A DNA stretch of 59,794 nt from Chloroflexota bacterium. GTDB lineage: Bacteria > Chloroflexota > Ktedonobacteria > Ktedonobacterales > Ktedonobacteraceae. The stretch lies in NCBI GenBank assembly GCA_902810755.1, contig CADDYT010000018.1, positions 1 to 59,794 of the forward strand, written 5' to 3'. Position numbers and translations under genes: made by a program. The notes below the pieces were generated by a model. The model was not told where the DNA came from, made no database searches, and was given only the letters and a program-made list of their open reading frames with translations. Of the stretch, positions 8,883-18,975 are shown piece after piece. Each line of letters starts with the position of its first letter. Position 1 is the stretch's first letter.

Positions 8883-10162
8883 ATGATTGTGAGGATTGCC
8901 TTTATTGCCGGTACGTATCAACCGGAACTCTGCGGAGTTGTTCACTACACAATGCGCCTGCGCAAACTGCTGGGGGAGCAGGGCATCATCTCTCTGGTGC
9001 TGACGACGCGACGCGCTGCAAGGGGGAAGAGCGATGAGATAAGAGGCGTCACCGACGGTTTCAGGATGCGAGACCTGCCCGCCCTCGTGCGCGCGCTCCA
9101 CACGACCGAGACGGATATCCTGCATATCCAGCATGCGGCAGGCAGCTATGATTTCAAGCGCGCCCTCTTCCTGCTGCCGCTACTCCTGCGCCTGACAGGC
9201 TACCGGCAGCCAATTGTGACGACCGTCCACGAATATGGCTGGTGGGAGTCGCCCGGCATCCCGCCGCACCTGCTGAAAATGCTCAAAATCTGGGGGCAGC
9301 GACACGAGTGGTGGGACGAGGAAGATGGCTTCCTGCTCACGCTGAGCAACGCCATCATCGCCGCCAACCCCGATGTCGCCGCCACCATACCATCGCGCAG
9401 CGCCTGCCACGAGCGCGCAAACGCCTCTTCACCATTCCTATCACAGCGAATATCGAGGCCGCGCCGCTCGAATATTCAGCAGCGCGGCGCATGTTGTGCC
9501 GACGCCTCGGCTGGCCCGAAGACGCCGTGGTGCTGGCCTTCTTCGGCTTCCTGCACCCTGTGAAAGGACTGGAGACGCTGCTGGCTGCTTTTCAAGCATT
9601 GCGGCAACGCTACCCGCGAGCACGCCTGCTGCTCCTGGGCGGCGTTGAAAGTCTGGCTCTGCGCGGTGAACGCGCGCAGCACTATCGCACCCAGGTAGAG
9701 ACGCTGATCACAGAAGCGGGGTTGTGCGAGGCCGTTCACATTACCGGCTACCTGCCCGATGAGGAAGTTTCGCACTGGCTCTGCGCAAGCAACATCGGCG
9801 TTCTGCCCTTCAATCACGGCGTCTCGCTCAAAAGCGGCTCGCTGCTGACCCTGCTCGAACACGGCCTGCCAGTCGTGGCAACGCATCACGACCCGCCCGA
9901 ACCGTTGCTCGCACACACCCCCGCCGTTCGCCTGGTACCCCCTCGCGATAGCGCTGGCCTGGCTCGCGCGCTGGAAACGCTGCTGAACGAACCAGAAGCA
10001 TGGCCGCACCTCGGCGCGCTGGCACGCACGTTCGCGCTGGATTTTAGCTGGCAATCCATCATCCAGCGCCACATCGATATCTACCATGCCGTGCTGGAAC
10101 GGCAGTCGCTCCTCACGTTCCAGACACCGCATGCAGCCCATCCACCGGGGCTTCTGAGCTAA
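8883..10162 (+). pseudogene. GT4 glycosyltransferase gene interrupted by a frameshift
   Basis: Two overlapping frames encode the two halves of one GT4 enzyme. The N-terminal half starts at ATG 8883 (IAFIAGTYQPELCGVVHYTMRL, then TTVHEYGWWE) and runs in frame to about 9390 (LSNAIIAANPDVAATI). The C-terminal half continues in the frame one base back (RKRLFTIPITANIE, FFGFLHPVKGLETLLAAF, GYLPDEEVSHWL, SLLTLLEHGLPVVATHHD) to the stop at 10162. One missing base between about 9375 and 9395 explains it; repaired, the product would be about 426 aa. This could be a genuine loss, programmed slippage (no slippery run is evident) or a sequencing error. GGAAGGTGG precedes the start. Confidence 0.8.
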
Positions 10163-11595
10163 TCCTCTGCCCCCACGCCGACCTCGATATATTCTCTATC
10201 AGGATCGACCTCGATGACATGCGCGACGACGCGGTCGCCAACTTTGAAGTACCGGTGCATGTTCTCTACGCGAAAGTCGTAGACTCTGGGCCTGACATAC
10301 GGCACCTTCGGGTGAATATCCAGCAGGATATACTTCGGCCCGACCCGCACAACTATGGCCGGATAGTAGCCGCCGCGCCTGAAGCGGCGCAGGGGGTTAG
10401 TTTCGGGCAGGCGCGCGCTCAGATCGGCATGCTTCTTTTTCCTGTCGAGCTGCTTGATACGCACGCGAATCGTCTTGCCTTCGCGCACGCTCTCCTCCTG
10501 AAGTATATCCTTTTCCTTCATCCTCTGCCATCCCCAGATGTCGGCCAGATGCAAATCCCCGTGCAGGCCGCCCTCGAAATGGATAAGCGCGTAGTTGAGC
10601 GGGGGCGGAAAGATGCGATCGACAACCCCTTCGTATATCTGGCCTACTTCATAGTGAAAGGTATCGTCGGCAGGCGCATCGATGCCGCAGATGCCCTCCG
10701 GCCCGTAGTAGGGGGCAAGCCTCACTTCCTCGCGCCGCCTGTTTTGCCGGTCAAGGGCAGCAAACGGCTTGAAGAGCGAGGCCAGGTCCTGATCCAGAAA
10801 GGTCCCTTTGCGTTCCACGTCGACACGCACTTCGATCCTGTCTTCGTAGCGCGTCTCCCTGGCGATAAAGGCCGCAAGATCGTAGCAGTCACGTTCCTCC
10901 TGCCGCAGCCAGTTGAGCCAGGCCGACGGAATATCGATAACCTGCAACGCCTGCCGCGTCCCACGCCCCTGCGACTGATCGGCCAGCGAGTCGGCAAAAA
11001 AGTAGAGGAAGGTTTGCTTCGTGCGCCCGTGACAGACCGAATCCTGGTGGATAGGAACCGCCTGCCGCTCTGTTGCGCTGCAAATGCCTCCCTTGAGCGT
11101 CTGGTCGCTTCCCTGAGCCGCGCCCTGGCGCTCAAGGGAGACCAGGTGATGCGCTATCAGCAGGCGCACCTTCGGCATCAGGCGCAAATCGACCGGGCGC
11201 ACGTATTCGTCGTCACTCTTCTTGAAAAAGAGGTCTTTGAGCATCTGGTCGCGCTGGCGCTCAACAGAGTTGATGAGTTCTTTAGCATTGATCTGCCAGT
11301 TACGCGCCCAACGCTCACGATCCTGATCGGTCGAGCCGGACTGGAACCAGACACGGGCCAGCAGCAGGGCCAGTTCCAGATCATCATTGCACAGCGAGAA
11401 CGAGGAGCGGAACTTTGATGGGATCGTCTCATCGCCCGTGACCTGCCAGGAGTGATTGCAATACCAGAGGAAGAAGCGTTTCGGGCCGCCCACCAGCAAC
11501 ATGGTCAGGTAGGTCGTCATCTCTATCGTACAGGAGAAGCGATCGGCCAGTTCGAGCAGCGGCTGCGAGAGATCGCTCGTGAACGCTAGCGCCAT
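10159..11595 (-). CDS. S1-like RNA-binding domain protein of unknown function
   Basis: 478 aa from ATG 11595, which has GGGAGG upstream and overlaps the previous stop. The C-terminal third looks like two S1/OB-type beta-barrels: one from about residue 320 (GQIYEGVVDRIF, LIHFEGGLHGDLHLADI, RVRIKQLDRKKKHADLSARL) and one from about 412 (YYPAIVVRVGPKYILLDIH, FKVGDRVVAHVIEVDPDREYI). The N-terminal 300 residues match no family I recognise. They contain YLTMLLVGGPKRFFLWYCNHSWQ and scattered Cys/His (ICSATERQ, HQDSVCHGR). It is co-transcribed with the unknown gene upstream, so the two probably act together, plausibly on RNA. Confidence 0.7.
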   Translation of the reverse strand: MALAFTSDLSQPLLELADRFSCTIEMTTYLTMLLVGGPKRFFLWYCNHSWQVTGDETIPSKFRSSFSLCNDDLELALLLARVWFQSGSTDQDRERWARNWQINAKELINSVERQRDQMLKDLFFKKSDDEYVRPVDLRLMPKVRLLIAHHLVSLERQGAAQGSDQTLKGGICSATERQAVPIHQDSVCHGRTKQTFLYFFADSLADQSQGRGTRQALQVIDIPSAWLNWLRQEERDCYDLAAFIARETRYEDRIEVRVDVERKGTFLDQDLASLFKPFAALDRQNRRREEVRLAPYYGPEGICGIDAPADDTFHYEVGQIYEGVVDRIFPPPLNYALIHFEGGLHGDLHLADIWGWQRMKEKDILQEESVREGKTIRVRIKQLDRKKKHADLSARLPETNPLRRFRRGGYYPAIVVRVGPKYILLDIHPKVPYVRPRVYDFRVENMHRYFKVGDRVVAHVIEVDPDREYIEVGVGAED

Positions 11596-12212
11596 GTCTG
11601 ACCCTCCCAGTAGCACCTGCGGTTAGAGTCAAAGTAGTACGGCGTCACCTCAAGCTCAGGAAGCTTGCCTGCTCGCACATCGCGCAGGTATTCGATGAGG
11701 GCGCGATAAAAGCCGATAACGGCGGCATGATAGCCCGTCTGATACAGGTGAATGCGCCGCACCTGCTTTTTCACGGCGAGAAGTCGCAATTGCTGCTGCG
11801 TCAATTCGTAGCAATGCTTATCCTTTCGCAGGTACACTTCGTCCTGCGGCAGTTCGCGGTTGACCAGCCAGTTCACATCCACAATATGATCGAGGGAGAG
11901 ATGGCGCATGCTCAACAGGCCCACGCGCAACGGCCTTTCGTTATAGACCGGGTGCGAGACCTTTAGCGGTGGCGTTAAACAGTACAGGGGAACCGGCATC
12001 GATTCCTGCCCCTGTGTATACAGAAAGATGACTCTGGCAGGGTCCTCATTGCCATCTTGATAAGCAAACTCGTAGAGCAACTCGGCAAGCATATGGTGAT
12101 GCAGGCTTTTCTCCTTCATCATCTCCATCACGCCTTTGCCATACTGGCGATATTGCCGTATTGCACTTCTCATCCGATCCCGCGCAATCGCCAGCACATT
12201 AGGATTCTGCAT
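11586..12212 (-). CDS. Conserved-looking hypothetical protein, partner of the S1 protein
   Basis: 208 aa, not recognised. It is mixed alpha/beta in character with no signal peptide or membrane segment. It has a basic N-terminus (IARDRMRSAIRQYRQYGKG), a central YTQGQESMPVPLYCLTPPL segment, a basic KKQVRRIHLYQ stretch and an aromatic C-terminus (TPYYFDSNRRCYWEGQTW). Its stop overlaps the start of the S1-domain gene by 10 bases, so the two are translationally coupled. The start at 12212 has AAGGAGTAAAGTACC upstream on the coding strand. Confidence 0.65.
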   Translation of the reverse strand: MQNPNVLAIARDRMRSAIRQYRQYGKGVMEMMKEKSLHHHMLAELLYEFAYQDGNEDPARVIFLYTQGQESMPVPLYCLTPPLKVSHPVYNERPLRVGLLSMRHLSLDHIVDVNWLVNRELPQDEVYLRKDKHCYELTQQQLRLLAVKKQVRRIHLYQTGYHAAVIGFYRALIEYLRDVRAGKLPELEVTPYYFDSNRRCYWEGQTWR

Positions 12213-12447
12213 GGTACTTTACTCCTTATGCCACGCTCTTCACCTGAAAACCATTGAAGCAGCAACCTGGTCGCCATACATGATACTTCTGACATATTTT
12301 CAGATACCAGTCGTCATAAAAACAAATCAATCTCCGCCAGAAAAAGTTGCGTTTCCTGTATTTGATTATATCAACGAGACAGGTCCTCTGTATGCAATAT
12401 CTACTGGCAGAGTTTAATGAGAGATAGAAAGAATGCAAAGGGAAGGG

Positions 12448-12483
12448 CTGGCGAGCATAGGCAGGGGCGCCCATGCTCGCCAG
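12448..12483 (-). terminator. Hairpin terminator after the M32 peptidase gene
   Basis: Inverted repeat CTGGCGAGCAT at 12448-12458 and ATGCTCGCCAG at 12473-12483, 24 bases past the peptidase stop on the minus strand. A pyrimidine-rich tract (CCCTTCCCTTTG) follows it on that strand. The rest of 12213-12447 holds only the presumed promoter of the S1 operon, with no gene. Confidence 0.6.
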
Positions 12484-12506
12484 TATCCGTTATGCCTGCC
12501 GGTTCA

Positions 12507-14045
12507 TCACTCAGGCAGCAGGGAGTAGAGGTTCTCGAATTTGGTGGTGAGGTAGCGCACAAAGTATTGTGGATTGGGCGCTTCGCCGGTTACGCGCTGG
12601 ATGAGGTCTTCAGGCAGGTAGATCGAGCCATAGACATACATCTTTTCGCGCAGCCAGTTGAGGATAAAGAGCGTATCGCCGGTCGCCAGGCGTTCATCGA
12701 AGTCCGGGAAGACCTTGCGCAGGGTGGCATAGATCTGCGCGGCATAGAGGTTGCCCAGCGTGTAGGTGGGGAAGTAGCCAAAACCGTTCGTCCAGTGAAC
12801 ATCCTGCAGGATGCCCTCGGAATCGGTCGGCGGTTCGACGCCCAGATACTCGGCATACTTCGCGTTCCACATACCCGGCAGCGACTCGACCGCCACATTG
12901 CCGTTGACCATCTCGCGCTCCAGTTCGTAGCGTATGATGATATGCAGGTTGTAGGTCACTTCGTCGGCCTCGATGCGGATCAGGCTGGGTTCGACTTTGT
13001 TGAGAGCGCGGGCAAACGCTGCCACGTCGACATCCCTGAAGTGCAGCGGGAACGCTTCCTGAACAGCCGCATACTGGCCGCGCCAGAAGGGCAGCGAGCG
13101 ACCGATGGCGTTCTCCCACAGCCGCGATTGCGATTCGTGCGCGCCCATCGAGGCCCCACCGGCCAGCGGAGTGCGTACCAGTGTCGGCGCGCTGCCCTGT
13201 TCATAGAGGCCATGGCCGCCCTCATGGATGGCCGCCATCAGGGCAGCCTGGATGAAACGAGCATCAGGATTGACAGTCAGGCGCACATCGAAGGGCGCGC
13301 CAAAGCTGGTCGTGAAGGGGTGCGGCGAGCGGGCCAGGCCGCCATAGGTGAAATCGTAGCCGATGGCGCGCAGGATTTTCGCGGAGAGCGCCATCTGCGG
13401 CTCCGCCGGGAAGTTGCCGAGCAGCACCTGAGCATCAATGTCGTTCCCGCTGCGCTGGATGCGCTGGAGCAGCGTCTTGCTGATCTCACGCACGGGCGCA
13501 AAGAGGCGATCAACCTTGCTCGTCGTCAGACCCGGCTCGTAGATGTCGAGCAGGGCATCGTAGCGGGTTTCGCTGTAACCATAGAGATCGGCGACCTCGC
13601 GCTGCAAGGCGATGGTGCGGCTGAGCCAGGGGGCAAAGGAGGCGAAATCGTTCTGCTCGCGGGCGCGCCGCCACGCCTCAAAGCTGCCTGCCGCCACGCG
13701 CGCCATCTCTTCCACCAGAGAGCGCGGCAATTTCGTCGCCTGTGTATACTCACGCCGGGCCACGCGCACCAGCCCCCGGTCGGCATCGGTATATGAGGAT
13801 TGCTCGACCACCTGCTCCAGTTCGTCCAGCAGGTGGCCCAGTTGCGCATCGGTCCAGCGGTCGTGCAGCACCCCCAGAATCGTCGCCAGCTGGTGGCCGC
13901 GCACCTCGCCCGCGCCCTCCGGCAGAGCCGTCTGCTGATCCCACTCCGCCAGCGCCGCCAGCGCGCCGAGATCAGAAATTGCCTGCATGCGTTCCAGTAA
14001 TGCCTGAATATGTGCATCGCTGCGCGTAAACTCAGGGTTCGCCAT
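12507..14045 (-). CDS. M32 family metallocarboxypeptidase (Taq type)
   Basis: 512 aa. ATG 14045 was chosen because it begins the family-like [20 protein letters not shown] and has AGGA 8 bases upstream; the longer frame runs back to the next gene and has no similarity. It is a cytoplasmic zinc carboxypeptidase. The zinc motif is [12 protein letters not shown] (HExxH), followed by [13 protein letters not shown] with the downstream glutamate region typical of M32. Other family blocks are [23 protein letters not shown] near the N-terminus and [14 protein letters not shown] near the end. Full length for the family. Confidence 0.93.
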   Translation of the reverse strand: MANPEFTRSDAHIQALLERMQAISDLGALAALAEWDQQTALPEGAGEVRGHQLATILGVLHDRWTDAQLGHLLDELEQVVEQSSYTDADRGLVRVARREYTQATKLPRSLVEEMARVAAGSFEAWRRAREQNDFASFAPWLSRTIALQREVADLYGYSETRYDALLDIYEPGLTTSKVDRLFAPVREISKTLLQRIQRSGNDIDAQVLLGNFPAEPQMALSAKILRAIGYDFTYGGLARSPHPFTTSFGAPFDVRLTVNPDARFIQAALMAAIHEGGHGLYEQGSAPTLVRTPLAGGASMGAHESQSRLWENAIGRSLPFWRGQYAAVQEAFPLHFRDVDVAAFARALNKVEPSLIRIEADEVTYNLHIIIRYELEREMVNGNVAVESLPGMWNAKYAEYLGVEPPTDSEGILQDVHWTNGFGYFPTYTLGNLYAAQIYATLRKVFPDFDERLATGDTLFILNWLREKMYVYGSIYLPEDLIQRVTGEAPNPQYFVRYLTTKFENLYSLLPE

Positions 14046-14185
14046 CACATCCTGTTCTTTTGTAGACACGTTTTCCTGATTCCTTTCCAGAGCTTTTCGC
14101 ATATGTTGCAGGGAGCGGCCATTCTGGCCGCCTCGACTATGCATATTTGCCTTACAGTATACACGGTCAGGCAATGAGGGCAAGT

Positions 14186-15277
14186 TCATAACTCCATCAC
14201 GCTGCTCGTTCTTGCGCTCTCCCGCGCCGCCTCAATCAGCCGCAGCGTTTCCAGCGCATCCTCCGGTCTGACGGGTGGAGGGCCACCGGAGAGGAGGGCG
14301 TCGCGCAACAGGGTGTAGAATTGTTCGTAGGAGCCGGGGAGAGTCTCGATGGGGCCGTCGAAGTGGAGGCCGTTGATGTCGGTGGAAAGATGGCCCCAAC
14401 GGTCGCGTGGCTCAAGGCCCCACGTCGCGCTGCCGGGGCGCGAGCCTGCGCGCAGGGCGTCTTCCTGCGGGTCAAGGCCCCATTTTTCATAGGTGCCGCG
14501 CAGACCGAGCAGGCGCAGGCGCGGGCCGGGGATGCGGGCAACCACGCTCATCCAGAGATGGGCGCGCACGCCGCCGGGGAACTGGAGCGCGACAAAAGTG
14601 TCGTCGTCCACGAGCGCGCCGGGGCGACGATGATCCATCTCGGCGTAGACGCGCGCGGGCTTGCCGAAGAGCAGTAAGGCCTGGTCGATCAGGTGGCTAC
14701 CGAGGTCGTAGAGCAGGCCGCCGCCCTCTTCGGGTTCGGCATATTCGCGCCACGCTCCCGGACGCGGCTCCGCACGATAACGATCATAGCGCGACTCGAA
14801 GCGCGTGAGCGGGCCAAGCAGGTCTGATTCGATCACTTTGCGCGCGGTGAGGAAATCGTTATCCCAGCGCCGGTTCTGGAAGACGGTGAGCAACTTCCCC
14901 GTGCGCTTGCTCTCTTCAATCAACTTCCCGGCATCGGCGACGGAGGTGGCAAGGGGTTTGTCGATGACAACGGGCAGGCCGACGCTGAGCGCGGCCAGGC
15001 CGAGCGGAACGTGCGCGCGGTTGGGTGTGGCGACCACCACCAGATCATAACGGGTCGGCTCGCGCCAGATCTCCTCGGTTGAGGAAAGAATAGAGACATC
15101 GGGGAAATTGCGCCGCGCCTGCGCGGCGCGCTGCTGGCTATTGGTGACAATGGCGGCAACGCGCATGCCGGGCGTCGCCGAGATAAGCGGTGCGTGAAAG
15201 ACGGCGCCGGCCAGACCATAGCCGATGATGGCGACGCGCAAAGGGTTGGCCGCCGCCTGCGATGATGTTGATGCCAT
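14186..15277 (-). CDS. Gfo/Idh/MocA family NAD(P)-dependent oxidoreductase
   Basis: 363 aa. The N-terminal Rossmann fold opens with LRVAIIGYGLAGAVFHAPLI (about 13-32). The family motif VVIDKPLATSVADAGKLIEESKRTG (EKP-type, here DKP) follows near residue 130, and GGGLLYDLGSHLIDQALLLFG provides the active-site GSHxID. The C-terminal domain is a normal alpha/beta sheet. Sequence style resembles the YdhF/YhhX-type subgroup, which acts on sugars or sugar derivatives; the substrate is not determinable. GAGGTAGCT precedes ATG 15277. Confidence 0.9.
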   Translation of the reverse strand: MASTSSQAAANPLRVAIIGYGLAGAVFHAPLISATPGMRVAAIVTNSQQRAAQARRNFPDVSILSSTEEIWREPTRYDLVVVATPNRAHVPLGLAALSVGLPVVIDKPLATSVADAGKLIEESKRTGKLLTVFQNRRWDNDFLTARKVIESDLLGPLTRFESRYDRYRAEPRPGAWREYAEPEEGGGLLYDLGSHLIDQALLLFGKPARVYAEMDHRRPGALVDDDTFVALQFPGGVRAHLWMSVVARIPGPRLRLLGLRGTYEKWGLDPQEDALRAGSRPGSATWGLEPRDRWGHLSTDINGLHFDGPIETLPGSYEQFYTLLRDALLSGGPPPVRPEDALETLRLIEAARESARTSSVMEL

Positions 15278-15341
15278 AGCTACCTCGTATTCTGTTTGCT
15301 CTCGGACGTGTCATGCTTCGCTCTGTATGACAGAAGTCAGG

Positions 15342-17657
15342 TCAGTGAAGTGCGGGCAGACCGTGAATGGCGTTGCCCCAGGTTGGGTTGGGCTGGCCGC
15401 TCAACTGGAACTGCACGCCGATATTTGTCTGTATTGTAGCAAATGGCAACCAGGGATTATCATATGCCGCGCCGTTGAGCGTCAGGCCCTGCACGTAGGG
15501 AGTGCCATCGAGGACAGCTGGCGTTCCGGCTGCGGTGATCTGGAAGGCATCGCCGTTTTCGAGATGAATGGTGATCCGCGGGAAAAGCGGGCTGCCGACA
15601 AAGAAACCGGAGACGCCGGGGATTTCGGGATAGAGGCCGAGGGCGGAAAAGATGTACCAGGAGGACATCGCGCCTCCATCGTCGTTGCCGGGCAGACCGG
15701 CGGGGCTATCCAGAAAGAGCTGCGTCTGGATACGGCGCACCACTTGCTGCGTATGTGACGGCGCGCCTGCGGCATCGTATTCCCAGGGAATCTCAAACTC
15801 TGGCTCGTTGCCCATGAAGGCATAGGGGCTGATGGGGCCGTTATCTAACTGCTGAAAGTGGTAGTCCAGTCGTTTCACCACCGTTGCGTTGCCCCCCATT
15901 GCATGGAAAAGATCGGGCAGGTCGTACTGAACCATCCAGGTATATTGCGCGCTGTCCCCTTCCACAAAGCCGCTTTCCCTCGTTGGACTGAAGGGGGCGA
16001 GAAACGTGCCGTCGGGGTTGCGCGGCTCAATATAGCCACCGGCGGCATTGAACAGCGTTTGCCAGTTGAGCGCGCGCCGCAAGAAGGTATGGTACGTGGC
16101 AGACTGGCCGAGCGCGCGAGCAAATTGCGCGATGGCGAAGTCGTCAACGGCGTATTCGAGCGTGATGGAGGCGGAGCCGGGCGTGCCGGTAGAGACGTAG
16201 CCATGAGCGAGATATTCGCCCAGCGCCTCGCGCACAACATGTTTACCGGAATGCGTGCCAGGCCGGGTCGCCCCTTCAACCATCGCGGCCAGCGCAGCCT
16301 GCGTATCAAAGTTCCTGACCCCGAAGGCGTAGGCGGTGGCGATCACCACATCGATGGAGTCGCCGACCATGCCGCCGGAATTATCGTTGGCGACTTCCCA
16401 GCGCGGCAGGCCCCCGCCGCCCTGCTGCGCATCCACAACCAGGGATTGCAACATATCGCCGGTCTCTCGCGGCTCCAGGATTGCCAGCAGGGCGATGAGA
16501 GAGCGGTACATATCCCAGCCGGGGAAGTTCTCGTACTGCGTGTAGCCCTGCGCAATGTGGATACGCTTATCGAAGCCGATATATTGCCCGTTGACATCGC
16601 TGAAGACGTTGGGATGGATGAGCGCGTGATAGAGGGCGGTATAGAAGCTGACCTGTTCGTCATGCGTGCCGCCCGCAATAGTAATCCGGCTGAGCTGCTG
16701 CTCCCAGGCGGCGCTGGCGCGAGAACGTACCGCGTCGAAATTCCAGCCCGGATTCTCGCTGGCGAGATTGAGCCAGGCATTGGCAATACTGACGAATGAG
16801 ATGGCGACACGCGCCTGCACCATCGCCGTGCGTGTGGTATCAAAGGTCAGGTAGGCCCCGGAGTGGCTGCCGCTGCTGCTGCGCGCGCCGGGCTGCAATA
16901 GCGCGCCATTCCAGGTGCCGAAGCCGGTAAAGGGGTGATCGAAGATGGCGGCGAAGTAGACGGTATAGGCGTTCCCGCCGCCACAGAAATTGCCGCTCGT
17001 GGCGGAGCCAACCACCTGATTGCTGCCCAGGATGCGCACCCCCGTCCCATTGCTGGCATCTCCGGTGGCGCTGCCGCCGGTATTGATGAGCATGGTGGCG
17101 GCAGTTGACGACGGATAGGTGAACTGGCCAAAGCCGGTGCGCGGCGTGACGGTGAGGGCTACCTGAATGTTCGTTGAGTCGAGGTGAACGCTGTAATAAC
17201 CGGGCGAAGCCGATTCGCGGCTATGTGAATACGACGAGCCATAGGCGCGGCTATTCGCAGGCGAGACGGAAAGCGGGCCGAGGGTGGGCATGAAGGGAAT
17301 ATCCTGATAGGCGCTGCAGCCGCGACCGCTAAAGTGGGTCAGGCTGAAGCCGTAGATGGTATGCTGGAGATAGCGATAGCCCCCCGGCGCATCGGTGGTA
17401 TCTGGACTCCATTGCACCATTCCATGCGGATAGACCGCGCCGGGGAAAACATTACCGCTGTTTATGCTTGCTCCCGCATAGTTACCCGCCGCCGAGGGAG
17501 CCGTGCCGAGAAACGGGTTGACATACTGCACAGGATCGGAGACAGCCACAGGAGCGTTGTTGGAGAGCAGCGCGCCACCTGCCAGCACCAGGGCAGCGGC
17601 CACCAGTATCCCCGCCAGAATCACCAGCGTTCCTTTGTGCCAGAGTTGTTTGCGCAT
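15342..17657 (-). CDS. Secreted GH92 family alpha-mannosidase
   Basis: 771 aa, full length for GH92. An N-terminal hydrophobic segment (residues 9-32) acts as signal peptide or membrane anchor, without a lipobox cysteine. Family landmarks include YVNPFLGT, GNVFPGAVYPHGMVQWSPDT, HFSGRGCSAYQDIPFMP, AGGTHDEQVSFYTALYHALIHPN, WDMYRSLIALLAILEP, EGDSAQYTWMVQYD, GNEPEFEIPW and GNDDGGAMSSWYIFSALGLYP. GH92 enzymes are calcium-dependent exo-mannosidases that release mannose from glycans outside the cell. GGTGGGAAGGCT precedes the start. It implies use of fungal or plant mannoproteins, or turnover of the cell's own mannan. Confidence 0.93.
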   Translation of the reverse strand: MRKQLWHKGTLVILAGILVAAALVLAGGALLSNNAPVAVSDPVQYVNPFLGTAPSAAGNYAGASINSGNVFPGAVYPHGMVQWSPDTTDAPGGYRYLQHTIYGFSLTHFSGRGCSAYQDIPFMPTLGPLSVSPANSRAYGSSYSHSRESASPGYYSVHLDSTNIQVALTVTPRTGFGQFTYPSSTAATMLINTGGSATGDASNGTGVRILGSNQVVGSATSGNFCGGGNAYTVYFAAIFDHPFTGFGTWNGALLQPGARSSSGSHSGAYLTFDTTRTAMVQARVAISFVSIANAWLNLASENPGWNFDAVRSRASAAWEQQLSRITIAGGTHDEQVSFYTALYHALIHPNVFSDVNGQYIGFDKRIHIAQGYTQYENFPGWDMYRSLIALLAILEPRETGDMLQSLVVDAQQGGGGLPRWEVANDNSGGMVGDSIDVVIATAYAFGVRNFDTQAALAAMVEGATRPGTHSGKHVVREALGEYLAHGYVSTGTPGSASITLEYAVDDFAIAQFARALGQSATYHTFLRRALNWQTLFNAAGGYIEPRNPDGTFLAPFSPTRESGFVEGDSAQYTWMVQYDLPDLFHAMGGNATVVKRLDYHFQQLDNGPISPYAFMGNEPEFEIPWEYDAAGAPSHTQQVVRRIQTQLFLDSPAGLPGNDDGGAMSSWYIFSALGLYPEIPGVSGFFVGSPLFPRITIHLENGDAFQITAAGTPAVLDGTPYVQGLTLNGAAYDNPWLPFATIQTNIGVQFQLSGQPNPTWGNAIHGLPALH

Positions 17658-17767
17658 AGCCTTCCCACCTGTTCAAATACGGCTGGCAAAAGCAATAAAT
17701 GAAAGCTGGCAACCATATCCTGCCGCTTCGCTTCCCTCAGTATGCCATGATTGCCAACACTGCGCTT

Positions 17768-18652
17768 CTACGCCTGTTGCCCCTCGGCGGGCTTCTCCCC
17801 ACAGGCGGTCAGCATAAACTGAATGGCGCGGAAGCTTTCGAGCCGCATCTCCACCATCATCTGCTCAAGCAGGCGGTCGAGTTCTTCAAAAGAGATGCCT
17901 TCCCATTTATGCAGGAAGGGCTGGATGAGCTTGAACAGGATGCGCTTATTGTGAAATTCGCTTTCATGGGCATCTGCGCCAAAGGAGAAATCAACGACGG
18001 AAGCCACCTGCCGAATGTTCACGCAGCCGACCTCCCGCAGGAAGCCGCCCAGCATGGGGGTAATGCCGCTGATACGCCCATCAGGCGAGAAACTTTGCCC
18101 GGCCAGCATCATGGCATGACAGAACCAGCCGTTCAAGCGTTCGTAGGCCGGGCTGTTGGTGAAGCCCCACTCGCTCTCGGTCAGCCGGATGACGCCGCCG
18201 GGCCGCAGAACACGAAAATACTCTCGCATCAACGCTGGCCAGACGCGCGGGGGCAGGAACGCCAGCGTGCGCGCATTGACCAGATCGAAGGAGCCGTCGG
18301 GGAAATCCAGCGGCTGTGTGGCGTCCATGACGAGAAAGCGCGCGTTCTCCAGCCCCTGCACTTTCGCCTGCGCCCGCGCGTAACCAATCATCTGCTGGCT
18401 GATATCGATGCCCACTATCTCTTTGTCTGGATAGGCAAATGCCATCTCCTGCACCCAGCCGCCGGGGCCGCAGCCGACATCCAGCACCCGGGCAAACGCG
18501 GCGATCTTTTCAGGCGGCTGTTCCGCGAGTAGACCGCCCATCGCCTTCGTGATAATCCGATCCTGATTCAGCAGGCGCGCCATTTCAGCCGCGCTCTCCG
18601 TATCAATAAAATAGCTATTGCCATCATCCGTCGAGCCTGCCGGTGTTGCCAT
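17768..18652 (-). CDS. Class I SAM-dependent methyltransferase
   Basis: 294 aa. SAM-binding motif I is VLDVGCGPGGWVQEMAFAYP (about residue 58), then VGIDISQQMIGYARAQ, MDATQPLDFPDGSFDLVNARTLAFL and a post-motif LRPGGVIRLTESEWGF. About 100 extra residues at the C-terminus are helical and probably determine the substrate, which cannot be read from sequence. AAGGAG is present upstream of ATG 18652. A monocistronic gene. Confidence 0.88.
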   Translation of the reverse strand: MATPAGSTDDGNSYFIDTESAAEMARLLNQDRIITKAMGGLLAEQPPEKIAAFARVLDVGCGPGGWVQEMAFAYPDKEIVGIDISQQMIGYARAQAKVQGLENARFLVMDATQPLDFPDGSFDLVNARTLAFLPPRVWPALMREYFRVLRPGGVIRLTESEWGFTNSPAYERLNGWFCHAMMLAGQSFSPDGRISGITPMLGGFLREVGCVNIRQVASVVDFSFGADAHESEFHNKRILFKLIQPFLHKWEGISFEELDRLLEQMMVEMRLESFRAIQFMLTACGEKPAEGQQA

Positions 18653-18880
18653 ACCATGCTCCTTCTGCTCGTAACGTCTCTATACGAGCCGGGTCTCTTA
18701 CTCGCGTTTTCTGGACATTGCTGCCAGATAGTTTCTCTGCTCATTAGCATAGCAGTTGCCAGGGCGCATGTCAATTTTGCAACCCCTTTTCCCCTTTTCT
18801 GCCATCTATTGCACCTCTCTCTATTTTCTATAAGCACATCCATAAACAATTACTTCTGGGCCTCTCTTTGCGCTCTACCC

Positions 18881-18910
18881 TTGCACTTTCAAAGAGTGCT
18901 TTGTTATACT
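18881..18910 (+). promoter_or_regulatory. Sigma-70-type promoter for the PAS/kinase operon
   Basis: TTGCAC (18881-18886) and TATACT (18905-18910) with an 18-base spacer. Transcription would begin near 18917, placing the upstream in-frame ATG at 18919 at the transcript end. The ATG at 18976, which has TGGAGG before it, is therefore the better start. Confidence 0.55.
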
Positions 18911-18975
18911 TTTAACTAATGAGTTTGCTCTTCTGTCCTATTTCAGGTAATTCTACCATCTGGTTGGAGGTTTAC

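Noticed and set aside
10219..11418. 399-codon plus-strand frame opposite the S1-domain gene
   Set aside because: No recognisable domain or ribosome site, whereas the minus-strand frame has S1 barrels and a coupled partner.
12417..13796. 459-codon open frame on the plus strand opposite the M32 peptidase
   Set aside because: It is antisense to a clear metallopeptidase gene and has no family motif; such long antisense frames are common in this GC-rich DNA.
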